Assembly: GCA_037349315.1 (NCBI GenBank)
Contig: JBAIAC010000008.1
Location: 35,810,001 to 35,874,000, forward strand
Source: Chelydra serpentina
Lineage: Eukaryota; Chordata; Testudines; Chelydridae
Direction: 5' to 3'
Length of the DNA stretch: 64,000 bases
Made by a program: the position numbers and the translations under genes. Under the pieces are notes generated by a model. That model searched no databases and was not told the DNA's origin. It saw only the letters and a list, made by a program, of their open reading frames with translations. Positions 1 to 11,237 of this stretch are shown one piece after another (position 1 is the first letter of the stretch; every line of letters starts with the position of its first letter).

Positions 1-300
1 TTCTCTTGTGTGTCTTTAAGAGGCCTGCATGTCACATTGTATTAAATATGGGGTTAAATTGTAACATTAAGACAAAAGGCCTCTGGCTGTATGGGACCTC
101 TATAGGCTTGTTGCATTGAAAGCATTGTATTTCCTGCATGTGTTAAATATCCTATGTTGTCTGTGTCTTCGATTTGCTGCCCCGCTTTTATTATTTCAAT
201 TGTAATTCTATTGCATTTTATTCTGTTCTTTATACCTTCTTTCTTGCTTTCCTAAATACATTGTAATTTATTTCTTTAAATAAACTATTATTTTGTTTTC
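1..300 (+). other. Possible 3' end of an upstream transcript
   Basis: The stretch is AT-rich and non-coding. It has a canonical AATAAA at 279-284, followed about 25-55 bases later by a GT-rich run (around 310-340), which is the layout of a mammalian-type poly(A) site on the + strand. In human the gene just upstream of PANX2 is MOV10L1, so a 3' UTR of that gene is possible. No coding exon is visible to support it. An LTR or other repeat carrying a poly(A) signal would look the same. Confidence 0.25.
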
Positions 301-831
301 GAAGAATTACTGCTTGTGTGTTCATTCTTGTCTGGAAGGCTGTAGCCGTATCCTTTCAGGTGTTAGGAAGACTAACTTGCTCTGAAGAGCCCTATGCAGG
401 TCAGAGACAAGCCCCCTTGTCTGGCAATTACTTTAGAGCAGGCCACAACCTTGTTTGCCCTTTTGTTAAAATTAGACACATTTGTAGGTAATTCAATTAG
501 CATCTACATTTTAGGGTAACAATGTGACCCTACATGCCCTTCCCACATGTCACCTTTAGGGAGCGCAAATATGCTTGCTCACCCCGGTGCTAAAATGCCT
601 AATTACAGCTCTGGTTAATTCATTTTATAGAAGTTGGCTCCCAAAACATAGGTTTGAAGAAGCAACTTGTTTACTATTTTAGCAACAGAATGATTGAAAC
701 ACCAAAAGAAAGTTGGGATAACAAAAAACAAAGAAGAGACTATATAAGAAGCTGATATCTAGAAGATATTAAAGGAAAACAAGAATTGTTTTGGGTGCAG
801 GTAACAACATTTCTTCATTGAAGATAATAAT
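301..831. other. Intergenic stretch, nothing recognised
   Basis: I see no coding potential and no repeat family that I can name here. Confidence 0.5.
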
Positions 832-839
832 ATTTATAG
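832..839 (+). repeat. Left target-site duplication of the hAT element
   Basis: ATTTATAG, identical to 2437-2444 just outside the right terminus. Confidence 0.85.
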
Positions 840-1269
840 TAGGGCTGTCAAGCGATTTAAAAAACCCCAATTGCGATTAAAAAAGTAATCACTGTTAAAC
901 AATAGAATACCATTTTATTTAAATATTTTGGATGTTTTCTACATTTTCAAATATATTTATTTCAATTGCAACACTGAATACAAAGTGTGCAGTGCTCACT
1001 TTGTATTTTTATTACAAATATTTGTGCTGTAAAAAACAAAATAGTATTTTTCAATTCATCTCATACAAGTACTGTAATGCAATCTCTTTATCATGAAAGT
1101 TGAACTTACAAATGTAGAATTATGTACAAAAAATAACTGCATTCAAAAACAAAACAATGTAAAAATTTTAGAGCCTACAAATCCACTCAGTCCTACTTCT
1201 TGTTCAGCCAGTCACTCACTCAAACAAGTTTGTTTACATTTACAGAAGATAATGCTGCTGGCTTCTTAT

Positions 1270-1599
1270 TTACAATATCACCTGAAAGTGAGAACAGGCA
1301 TTCGCATGCACTGTTGCAGCCAGTGTTGCAAGATATTTATGTGCCAGATGCACTAAAGATTCATATGTCCCTTTATGCTTCAACCACCATTCCAGAGGAC
1401 ATGCGCCCATGCTGATGACAGGTTCTGCTCGATAACAATCCAAAGCAGTGCAGACCAATGCATGTTCACTTTCATCATCTGAGACAGATGCCACCAGCGG
1501 AAGGTTGATTTTCTTTTTTGGTGGTTTGGGTTCTGTAGTTCCGCATCGGAGTGTTGCTCTTTTAAGACTTCTGAAAGCATGCTTCACACCCTGTACCAA
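1270..1599 (-). pseudogene. hAT transposase C-terminal remnant, minus-strand copy
   Basis: The minus-strand frame carries a degraded hAT dimerisation region. It shares the pattern CPLEWWLKHKGTYE...LAHKYLA with the plus-strand copy at 1853-2068, but the ER-x-FS motif has decayed to residues around NACSHF. The frame extends further upstream of the domain than the plus-strand copy does, into an acidic and serine-rich stretch. No functional protein is expected. Confidence 0.6.
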
Positions 1600-1852
1600 T
1601 CACATTATGGAAGGCACTTCAGATTCTTAAGCTATCTTTAGAAACCTCACATTGGTACATTTGCGTTTTGTCAGATCTGCAGTGAAAGTGTTCTTAAAAC
1701 GAACAACATATACTGGGTCATCATCCAAGACAGCTATAATATGAAATACATGGCAGAATGCAGGTAAAACAGAGCAGGAGCCCTACTATTCTCCCCCAAG
1801 CAGTTCAGTCACAAATTTAATTAACACATTTTTTTTAACAAGCATCATCAGC

Positions 1853-2068
1853 ATGAAAGCATGTCCTCTGGAACGGTGGCCAAAGCATGAAGGGGCATAC
1901 GAATGTTTAGCATATCTGTCACATAAATACCTTGCATTGCTGGCTACGAAAGTGCCATGCGAACGCCTGTTCTCAATTTCAGATGACGTTGTAAATAAGA
2001 AGCCAGCAGCATTATATTCTGCAAATGTAAACAAACTTTGTCTTAGCGATTGGCTGAATAAGAATTAG
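1853..2068 (+). pseudogene. hAT transposase C-terminal dimerisation domain remnant
   Basis: A 71-codon open stretch with the signature of the hAT C-terminal dimerisation domain: a W-x-x-H-x-x-x-Y block, a leucine and alanine helix, then CERLFS at residues 36-41, and a closing L-x-x-W-L. It lacks the catalytic part of the transposase and is the second copy of the inverted pair. The first ATG is arbitrary, because upstream sequence in this frame belongs to the junction. Confidence 0.65.
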
Positions 2069-2444
2069 GACTGAGTGGACTTGTAGGCTCTAAAGTTTTA
2101 CATTGTTTTGTTTTTGAGTGCAGTGCAGTTATGTAACAAAAAAATCTACATTTGTACTTTCATGGTAGAGAGTGCATTACAGTATTTGTATGAGGAACTG
2201 AAAAATACTATTTCTTTTATCATTTTTACAGTGCAAATATTTGTAATATAAAGTGAGTAGTGTACATGTTGTATTCTGTGTTGTAATTGAAATCAATATA
2301 TTTGAAAATGTAGGATAACATCCACAAATATTTAATAAATGTCAATTGGTATTCTATTGTTTAACAGTGTGATTTAAAACTGTGTGGGTTTTTTTAGTTA
2401 ATTGTGTGAGTTAACTGCGATTAATCGACAGCCCTAATTTATAG

Positions 2445-3957
2445 CTTTTTTTAATTTTCAAATTGCAGCACAAAATTAATTTATGTCTCCCTGAAGTATG
2501 TGCAAAGTGAACAGTCCTATTGTTTCACTTACCTTGAACGTGGAAACTGCAAGTTCTTTTCTCTCTTTTTTTTTTACAAATGGGATGAAATTCCTTAGTC
2601 TGTAAGTAGTTCTGTGTCATGTTCTGCAGTGACCTTTTACAGCAATACCCCACAGATTAACCTCAGCTGCCTGTGGAGACATTAGACCTTTCCACAGTGT
2701 CATTTAAATTACAGACCTTAAAAAGCGTGTACTTAATGAAATGAGAGTGGAAAGAAGCAATCAAAATTAACAGAAACGAAAAATAAAACTCATTACAGGC
2801 AGATAAATATAATGTCTTGTGAATTATTGTGATCTTCATCCAGTTTATCCTGCAGATTTGTATGGGAAAACATTAGTTGAGTCTGAAATCAGTAAAGTTT
2901 GGTCTAGATTCAGACTCAGAAAGCCATCTTCATTGTCTTCTCTGTCTCTTCATTTATATTTTAAAACACCAAGTTTTTGTTTGGGTTTTTTTACCCAGTC
3001 AGTGCACAGCCTGTCCATAGTCTCCAATGTCCTGTCTACATTCAGAATGTAGCTGTGTTCATCTAATGTAGATTCATAACACATTTCTAGCATGGCTTGG
3101 CTCTGTGCACACCACCAGCCAAGATGCAATAGAAGACAGTTCAGTGGAAGCTGTGGCTAAATTGCATTCTAGTATGGCTTTCAAAATGGCTCTGTTCCTT
3201 GTGTAAATAAGGCCCTAGGCATTTAACAATAAATTATTCCACATGCTGCTACAAATCAGCCTTTTCTCCTATTGTAGGTGGTTTTTAAAATTATTTATAA
3301 AAACCACTAAAGTGCTGGTTTAGTGCTCTCTCCATATTCCTCTTCCTCTTTTCTTTTGTTATAGCCCCCAGTACATCAAGTTTACCCCTATTCCCTACAA
3401 AATAAAATTACATTTGTGATGGTGGAGTGATCATGTTCTGGAAGTGTCAATTTTAGCATCTCCCTTGGTCCTTATGTTGAAAAAGTTATTCCTTTCCCAC
3501 AATTCAGTTTGTCTCATTGTTGAATAAGCATGGCAAACAATAGCTTGCAGTCTTTGGTCCTCATTCTTCAGTCCTTATACTCAGGCAAATTCCATATGAA
3601 ATCAGTTGGAGTCAAAGGGGGAGTCACCTGAACAGGAACTGCAAAACAAGCCCCTTTGAGGCATTATGTAATGTTAAGTCCAGTCCCAGAAACATACATG
3701 TGAGTAGTCCCACTGAAAAAAGGGCACATTCCTACAAGGTACTGAGAATGCTAGACCCAAACATGATTTAATTTAACCATGTGAGTAGTTCTGTTGACCT
3801 TACTGATTTTGAACTGGCCCCTGAGATGAAAAGGCACCAAGTGAAGGGTCATTAGTTTCAAATGCCTCCACTTGTTTTTTTATGTCTTCTTTTTGTACAA
3901 CAGTTCGCAAGTGTTGGAAAGTAAAAAAGATACCTGACAATTGAGAGAGAGAGGGGG
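2445..3957. other. Intergenic stretch, nothing recognised
   Basis: No gene is seen. Around 3590-3790 there are weak traces of the short palindromic repeats described elsewhere in the window. Confidence 0.4.
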
Positions 3958-3959
3958 AC

Positions 3960-4552
3960 TGTAAAGATACCTCTACACAGTTAGCTGGAAGTGTAATTTC
4001 AAGCTCAAGGAGACATGCCTGTGCTAGCTCTAATCAAACTAGCATTCTAAAAACAGAAGTGTAGTTGCAAAGGTATGAGCCACAGGATGGGGTAGCCAGG
4101 AGCGGCTCTAACTATTTAGCTGCCCCAAGCAGTCACCGCGGCCCCGCCCCCGACGCAGGCAGACATAGCGGGGCCCCGACGTAGGCAGTCAGAGTCCCAC
4201 AGCGGCAAGGGAAGAGCAGCGGACCTGCCGCTGAATTGCTACCGCGGCAGGCGAGAATGGGGCGGCAGTCTGAGTCCTGTGGCGGCAATTCGGCGGCGGG
4301 AAGAGCGGACCTGCCGCCGAATTGCCGCCACAGGACTCGGACTGCCGCCTCATTCTCGATGCCGCCCCAAAGCTGGTGCCCTGGGGGTAGCCATCCAAGT
4401 ATGTACCTAGTGTCTCAGGGGCGCCCAGCCCTTCACGCCGCCGTGGCTACACTTCTGTTTTTAGCACACACGAGCTCAATCAGAACTAGTTCAGGTATAT
4501 GTCCTTGAGCTGGAAATTACACCTCCAGCTCAAACTGGAGACTTACCCTAAA
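3960..4552. mobile_element. Foldback element with about 100-bp inverted ends and a GC-rich core
   Basis: The left arm (about 3960-4075) and right arm (about 4440-4552) are imperfect inverted copies; the motif AAAACAGAAGTGTAG at the inner left arm is mirrored by CTACACTTCTGTTTT on the right. The outer ends resemble the start seen in two other elements here (43780 and 50632). The core (about 4094-4430) differs sharply in composition, being rich in GC and CG. It looks like a second element nested in the first, because it starts and ends with inverted GCCGCCCCAA-like sequence. I found no clear TSD. Confidence 0.6.
4252..4358. repeat. 46-bp near-perfect hairpin, 15-base loop
   Basis: Arms 4252-4297 and 4313-4358 are reverse complements at 44 of 46 positions. 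They are GC-rich and separated by a 15-base loop. This sits in the core of the foldback element. Confidence 0.9.
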
Positions 4553-4636
4553 TCTATCTGGTTAATGATGTATAAACAAAAGCTGGATTTGGGTCAATGT
4601 TAGAAATATGGCAGTCAGAGTGGATTTCATTGATTC

Positions 4637-4725
4637 TGAACTGCACTGCACTCAAAAACAAAACAATGTAAAACTTTAGAGCCTACAAGTCCACTCAGTC
4701 CTAATTCTTATTCAGCCAATCGCTG
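4637..4725. mobile_element. Fragment of the same hAT family as 840-2436
   Basis: The block starting CTCAAAAACAAAACAATG and ending near TTCAGCCAATCGC closely matches about 1140-1215, and the reverse complement of about 2030-2130. No termini are present, so it is a truncated copy. Confidence 0.75.
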
Positions 4726-4946
4726 AATGGTTGCAGCAGAAATTAAAGGGAGAAATGAGATCAACTTTTTTTTTCTTCTTCTTTGTCTAATGAATTTTAT
4801 TCCAAAGATTTATTTAAAAAAGAGCATTAAAGGGGATTCACAATGTCTGTTTTCTATCTATCCTTTTCAACTCTTACTATGCATTGTTTGGGTCTGTACT
4901 GTTGATGCTGCTCTCATTCTTTAGAATCAATTAAATAAATGGTCAG

Positions 4947-5022
4947 GTCCAGGATCTGAACCGAGGCCCAGTTATGGCAATGGAAAGACTCCCATTGACT
5001 TAAGTAGGCTTTGGATCAGGAC
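4947..5022. repeat. Short palindromic repeat (family P1)
   Basis: Arms read roughly GGATCTGAACC... and ...GGCTTTGGATCAGG, around a centre with ATGGAAAGACTCCCATTGAC. Confidence 0.5.
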
Positions 5023-6180
5023 CCAGACTGCCAGACACTGAACAGACCCTGAAATCTTTTTTTCTTACTTTATCATTATTATTGGGTTTGTTATTATTTT
5101 CTTTGTAATCTGGACCTTGATTATACTTTGACCAAGAAATTTGGACCTTGACAAATCATAGACTACCCCTGACCTAATTAATAAAAAAGGCTCAACCACA
5201 TTCTTCATAAAGTTTACTGTCTCTAAAAAATTCCATTTATCTCCTTTGAATGCCTTTACATAGTAATCTTTTGTCACATAATATCAAGAATCTCTATCCT
5301 CCTTAATCAAAGTACTATGGATTTTATGTAAAGTTCATAATAGCTGTATTTTCTGGTAGATATATAAAATTAAAATTATATAAAAATAGTGTTAACACCT
5401 AAGTGGTTCCATTCCCACAGATTGACTAAGACAGGTAGTTAAGCATTTCTTCCACCTCAGTGACAACATCTGCGTCAGCAATGACTCAGGAGACATATGT
5501 CTCCCTGTTTACAGCCACAAAGGAATTTATTGCCCATATTTTGCAGTACTTCTGACTGAATAAATCCACTGAATTAAAATAAACCAGAGACCCTGATTCA
5601 CCTTCCATTGATGCCAGTTTTACACCTATGTAACACCAATGATTTCAATAGAATTATTCCTGATTTATATTAGCTGAAGTGAGGAGAATCAGGCCCATAG
5701 TTAACAAAGGCATCACATTTCTTTCTTAAGCTAATTTATTATAGCTGTGTTGCAGATTTAATCAGGTTAGCTGTTAAAGACTGATGTCTACTATAACTCC
5801 TTTGATAATATTTCTAATGCCATTTTATCTCACCAATGAAAATGTTTATTAATTTATACAAAAGAATTGTCATTCAGGTAAGAAAATATATTCTGAGTGA
5901 TATTATGAAAACCATTTTCCCTTCTGTGTGGTTGTCTTTCAAAATGAGTGTAAGCAGGCATAGCTGCATAAAAGGGACCATGGTGAACCATATATGGAGA
6001 GTCCAGATATTAATTTATGTATGAAAGGCGTTTAACAGAGGCATTTCTGCATCCTTGCAGACATGCTTATTTTTCTGGCTTTGCCTCATAGTCTGTCATG
6101 TGGTTGGTTAAGATGTTTGGATTTTTTTGTCCTCTGCAGTGAAAATGTCATTATATACTAATTTAATCCTGCTTTAGCAA
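5023..6180. other. Intergenic stretch with one palindromic repeat
   Basis: A family P1-type palindrome lies at about 5588-5699 (CTGATTCACC... mirrored by ...GAGAATCAGG). Nothing else is recognised. Confidence 0.4.
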
Positions 6181-6184
6181 TAGG

Positions 6185-6240
6185 GTGGACTGAATGACCT
6201 AATACCGTAGGCTTTTTCCATCTAACTTCTCTGATTTTCA
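6185..6240 (+). mobile_element. CR1/L3-like 3' tail fragment
   Basis: GACTGAATGACCTAATACCG followed by TTTTCCATCTAACTTC resembles the conserved 3' tail of old CR1/L3 LINEs and of SINEs that borrow it. Short and diverged. Confidence 0.4.
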
Positions 6241-6249
6241 TTGTATATG

Positions 6250-7090
6250 AGTAATTTGTGCATCCGGCAGTTTGTTGATTTTTAAAAAAAGCCTCCAAAT
6301 TGATTTTTTTCTGTATAGTTCTTTTTTTTTTTAATCAGAGTGTCATTTGGGACTAATTCAAATACGTTACCTAAGTCTAAGTATATTATATCAACAGTTA
6401 CTTTTATCAGCCAAACTTGTAATCTCATCAAAAAATTATATCACGTTTGTATGACAATCTATTTACCAAAAAAATCACGTTGATTGGCATTAATTATGCC
6501 ACCATGCTTTATTCTTCACTGATTGAGTCCTATCTCAGCGTTCCCATGATTTGCATGGAATCCATGTCCCGCTTAACAGCCTATGGTTACTCAAGTCATC
6601 CCATTAACCATTTTTAAATATTGGCACAACATTAGCTTTTCTCCAGTTCTCTGGAACTTCCTTAATGTACCAAGATTTGTTAAAAATCAACATTATCGGT
6701 TCAAAGAGATCACTGGCCAATTCTTTTAATACTCTTGGGTTCAAATTATCTAGTTTTGCTGATTTAAAAATGTATAACTTTAATGCTTGCTGTTTAACAA
6801 CTTCTATAGTTACTAATATAATAATAGACAGTATCTCCTTATCACTGTGACATATAAATATATCATCCTGCTTCTTTCCAGATACAGAAAAGAAATGTAT
6901 TTGACTACTTCTGTCTTTTGTGCATCACAATTGACAATTTTTCCATCATTATCTAGTATCAGACATTTACCATTTGTAGAACTTTGTTTGCTCCTGATAT
7001 ATTTAGAGAATTCCTTCTTATTGTCCTTAACCCCACGGGCCATAGATATCTTTTTTAATTGATATATTTAGCTTCCCTTTAAGCTTTAAT
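6250..7090 (-). mobile_element. CR1-like LINE, ORF2 reverse-transcriptase fragment
   Basis: Read on the minus strand, degraded ORF2 segments appear in the expected order. First comes the linker before the reverse transcriptase (KDNKKEFSKYI, then LILDNDGKIV). Then comes VPENW-K-ANVVPIFK from the start of the RT domain, and then YLDLGNVFELVPNDTLI, equivalent to RT motif A (family form YLDF-KAFD-V-H). The motif A aspartate is kept, but frameshifts and stops separate the blocks and neither LINE end is present. It is a dead copy. Confidence 0.8.
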
Positions 7091-8220
7091 TTTTCCCAAA
7101 GACTTAGTTTTACACCAGTGGTACACATACCACAGTTGGGAACTGCAGTTTTACGATATTCATTTAACAACATAAACACATTTATTCAACTACATGTTTG
7201 ATAAGAATGGGAATAGAAAATACCACAGTGTGCAAGCCACTCAAGTTAACACTGCCATAAAAACCTAAACTTTTGCTTTTCTTGATTTTTTTTAAATGTT
7301 AACATTAATAACTTTTTTGCATTTCATATATATTTAATTTCCTCACAACACATGTTTAATAAACTGTGTGAATTGTAGTTCCATCTAAATATTGATTATT
7401 TCTCAAAAATGTGCATTTTAGTTACTATGAACGTCTATATAGTAAAATGCTTAGGAAACTTGTTCTGAATTGGACAGGAGGAATGGAATACCATAGACAT
7501 ATAGCTAGAGATTAAAAAACGGTATTAGGTAGGGGTTGAACAATTAGCATAGTTAGCCAAATCAAGTTTATGAAAGCAGACCTGTTATTTGTATTACAAT
7601 ACAGTCTCTATTGCTGTGCATAGAGGCCTCAGCCAGACTGGGCCACACTGTGTTAGACATTGTACAGATTTAGACTCTGATTCTGCAATCACAACATTTA
7701 CTTAACTTTACTACTGTGAATTCCATTGATTTCAACAGGATTACGCACAATAGTAAAGTTAAACACTTGTATGTTTCTAGGATTGAGGCCATACAGACCA
7801 GCACATGCAGATCTGTTTAACAGCAGTATACGATTTAAATTGATCTGTCCTTATACAAGGTACAGAAATACATCTGTTTTTCCTAGTAAGTTTTCATGTA
7901 TACAGCTCAGAAGCAAGCTCCTATGAGATGAATACTATGTGTAACTTTATCCTAACAGTTCCTGAATGTGGCATTATTTATTCTGAAAGCAAGCAAAAAT
8001 ATTGGAGACATGAATAAAAATAAATCGGTGCACTAAGGTATGACTTTCAATAGCTAAACAGAATTGAGGACATTGTAGCTCTCACAGCCAGATATGTGGT
8101 CTGGATTTGGGCACCACTCTGGATTTAGCATGTAGGTTGAATTGTTAGCAACCTAAAAAAAGAGTGTTTATTCAATAATTCCCTGGTGTAAGATAAATTA
8201 AAGATTAATTTGAAACTGTC
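7091..8220. other. Intergenic stretch, small repeats only
   Basis: A short hAT-like scrap (CCAGTGGTACACATACCAC) lies near 7117-7140, and a palindrome built on CTTAACTTTACTACTG... / ...CAATAGTAAAGTTAA at about 7677-7765. Otherwise nothing is recognised. Confidence 0.35.
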
Positions 8221-8221
8221 T

Positions 8222-8420
8222 TAGGGCTTGTCTACACTCTCCTCCTGAACCTGGAATTAAACCCAGGACCTAAGTCTCTACACTCCTCAGCTGCCAGCAA
8301 ATAACTGTCAAACCAACTGGCAAAGTGTGTGACTCATCCCCCCTCTCCACCCCCAGTGGATGGTCCATATATAGGACAGTCTGACACTGATACCAGTTAG
8401 TCATTTAGCTCACACAAGAG
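8222..8420. mobile_element. Probable non-autonomous DNA transposon, boundaries uncertain
   Basis: Begins TTAGGGCTTGTCTACACT, close to the terminus of the foldback elements at 43780 and 50632. A second TCTACACT block follows about 50 bases on. I could not place the other end. Confidence 0.4.
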
Positions 8421-9060
8421 TCATGTATGCAGAAATAATAGTGGTAACTCAGATAATTCAATTTTTTAAAATGGTTCTTTCTGCCTTTTGGAAACTGGCT
8501 TAGCACCTCTTATACAGGAGCAATGTTGCTATTACAGTTTTCATGGTGGTTAGTCATTCTGCATCTGAACTCTTTCTGAAGAGAAAAATACCTTCACAGA
8601 TATTATTCCCAATTTATTTGGATTGTTCTTGATTATACCCCAATAATTCAACAATTTCCTATACCTCAGCTGCTGTATCACTAGGCTTAGGTGCAATGTC
8701 CTGTGTTCCAAATTTTGGGAGCTCTGAAAATATAAATATTAAGGAAATGCATTGGATACTAACTAGTCCCAGTTCATATAAATTTCATATGAAAGCAGCA
8801 GTCTTCTGGTTAAAGGACTGATATGAAATCACTCAGAAACAAGACCCATTACAGGTTTTGAATGTATGATTGCTTTAAATTATTTTTCACACGTATTAAA
8901 TATGGGGAAGATCTCAGTTAGCTAAAGTTAGTTATAGTTAGCGAAAATAAAGTTTTGGTCCTGAAAGAAATTTTAAAAATAGTGCACTTGCATAGTTTTA
9001 AAGGTGGTCTGATTTGCTTGATTTTTTATCAGGCTGAGACACTGAACTGTATACCAATCC
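8421..9060. other. Intergenic stretch, nothing recognised
   Basis: No gene or repeat that I can name. Confidence 0.4.
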
Positions 9061-9067
9061 ATGGTAT

Positions 9068-9727
9068 TCCCACACCTTGTATGCTGTGTGCAGTTCTGGT
9101 GACCCCCATCTCAAAAAAGATATATTAGGATTGGAAAAGGTACAGAGAAGGGCAACAAAAATAATTAGGGGTATGGAACAGTTTCCATATGAAAAGAGAT
9201 TTAAAAGACTGGGACTGTTCAGCTTAGAAAAGAGACAACTGAGGGGGGAATACGATAGAGATCTATAAAATCATGAATGGTATGGAGAAAGTGAATAGGG
9301 AAGTGTTATTTACCCTTTTAGTTAACACAAGAATCAGGGGTCACCCAATGAAATTATTAGGCAGCAGATTTAAAAAAACATAAAGAAGTACTTCTTCACA
9401 CAAGGTGCAGTTAACCTGTGGAACTCATTGCCAGGGGATGTTGTGAAGGCCATAAATATAATTGGGTTCAAAAATGAATTAGATAAGATCATGGAGGATA
9501 GGTCCATCGATGGCTATTAGCCAAGATAGGGAGGGATGCAACCCCATGCTCTGGGTGTCCCTCATCTTCTGACTGCCAGAAGCTGGGACTAGATGACGGG
9601 ATGGATCACTCGAAATTGCCCTGTTCTGCCCATTCCCTCTCAAGCATCTTGCACCAGCTATTGTCAGAAGACAGGATATTGGGCTGGCTGGACCATTGAT
9701 CTGACCCCGTATGGCCATTCTTATGTT
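9068..9727 (+). mobile_element. CR1 LINE, 3' end (ORF2 C-terminus plus 3' UTR)
   Basis: The 5' part encodes the conserved CR1 ORF2 C-terminus (pattern [14 protein letters not shown] then [13 protein letters not shown]) before frameshifts. The rest is the CR1 3' UTR, ending in CCATTCTTATGTTATATTCC. The same family is present in reverse orientation at 27561-28145. It is 5'-truncated, as most CR1 copies are. Confidence 0.9.
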
Positions 9728-11230
9728 ATATTCCAAACTTAGAATTAAAGTTACTAAAATGTATGAAGCCTGTTGGCAACCGAAGAATATCAGTTGGTGC
9801 TAAGGCCTGAGTTTTGCCATTAACTTAAATGAAAACAAGAGAGTCTGATCCTGTAGTAGGGGAATAAACCTCAATCTTGATGCAAAAAATGGTTATTAAT
9901 AAATTATAATTTTAACTTATTACAAATTTGCCTTTGCCTTTACTGAATGTTAGGAGATATTTACAATTGCTTTCATGCATGTGATGGTTAGAGAAGAATA
10001 GTTCACTTGCTTATGCTTTAGTTGCTTATTTTATTAAATATTATATTCAGGTTAATTAAAGAAACTGCTAGGAAACCTCTGCTTTGTCCCAGTAAGTGAC
10101 TGGCACAAAAGGCTTCAAGAATACTTCCTCCTTGGCTGTAGATCTGTCTTTATCCCCTCCTGGTCTGATTGTGCAAACTGTGGAATGCAGCTTTACTACT
10201 TCTATTTTGTTTTAATATTCTATATTGTTTTGTTTTATATTATGGTAAAAAGATATAGCTAAATGTTAGTTATTGTGATTGTTTTTCTCCCTGCATAGAG
10301 TATTTGGTAGGAATCTTTAATTGTGGGTGAAGCTACTACACATTGTCATCTTGGGAACTGCTTGATTGACAGGATTGTCTTCTCAAAGAACAGGACATCT
10401 CCTCCTGGTTAAGGGTTACGAAAATATTCTTCTAGGATCTCAAAGAGAAGTGATGTGTAGCACTTGTCAAGGCCACAAAAGCTAAGCCCGGAGCATCTTG
10501 TCACTCCTTCTCCCCTTCCTCTCTTCATGAAGAAAAACCTCAGTTTTAAACCCTCACAAAGAATTCTAGAAAAATTCACAGAAACTCATTCTGAAAATGA
10601 TTTATTTTATAAATGTTTAAGACTTAATGAATTTAACTCTAAGAAAAATATGTGTATTTGGTTCTTTAAATGCTTTACCATAAGCTTCTTTTGTGATGTT
10701 CATTTGTAAATGTCTTGTATCTAAATGAAAAATCTAAGGTAACAAACTTACCCATACCATTGCTTGGTGAATAATAAGATGTTTTATTTACAAATATGGA
10801 ATCAAGTGACCTTGCTATAACTAGTGCCTAATTTGAAGAAACCATGAGTATAAAATATTAATTGGCAAATTAGTTATCTAGCAATGCTAGAAAGCAGCTT
10901 CCTCACCAAACTCAGAAAGACAAGAAGATCCTCTCTCAGGATTGTTAAGAAGGAAAGGCAATAACTTATTTGATGACTTGAGAGAGTTTAAAGACTCTCT
11001 CTGAGAACCATTTAATTTTAACATGACTATTTTAAAAGATGAGAGAGAGGTGAGATGATTTTTGCAAAAGGGAGGTTAACTATCTTGTTTTTCATGTGCA
11101 AAAAAAACTCCAGCTCTCTCAGCTGAACCCCTCCCTCCTGCTTCCAAGCAGCCAAAAGGAGAGAGACAGAGAGAAGATTTTTTTTTCTTAGCCCCTTACA
11201 GGAAAGGAGGAATTTTAGGCTTCCCTTAGC
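9728..11230. other. Intergenic stretch, nothing recognised
   Basis: The longest frames are chance ones with no family resemblance. Confidence 0.4.
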
Positions 11231-11237
11231 TGTATGG

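Larger units (their letters stand above)
840..2436. mobile_element. Palindromic hAT DNA transposon, two 3' halves head to head
   Basis: The ends are inverted: TAGGGCTGTC at 840 and GACAGCCCTA ending at 2436. They are flanked by a perfect 8-bp direct repeat, ATTTATAG, at 832-839 and 2437-2444, the hallmark of hAT insertion. The similarity does not stop at the termini. About 840-1411 and about 1845-2436 are imperfect inverted copies of each other over roughly 570-590 bp, each carrying the end of a transposase gene. The unpaired centre (about 1412-1844) reads as more upstream transposase on the minus strand. This looks like a foldback derivative made from two copies of the same 3' half. Because one TSD flanks the whole, it probably inserted as a unit. 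Confidence 0.85.

Noticed and set aside
4189..4508. Overlapping 69- and 90-codon frames in opposite directions
   Set aside because: They arise from the 46-bp hairpin and its GC-rich surroundings.
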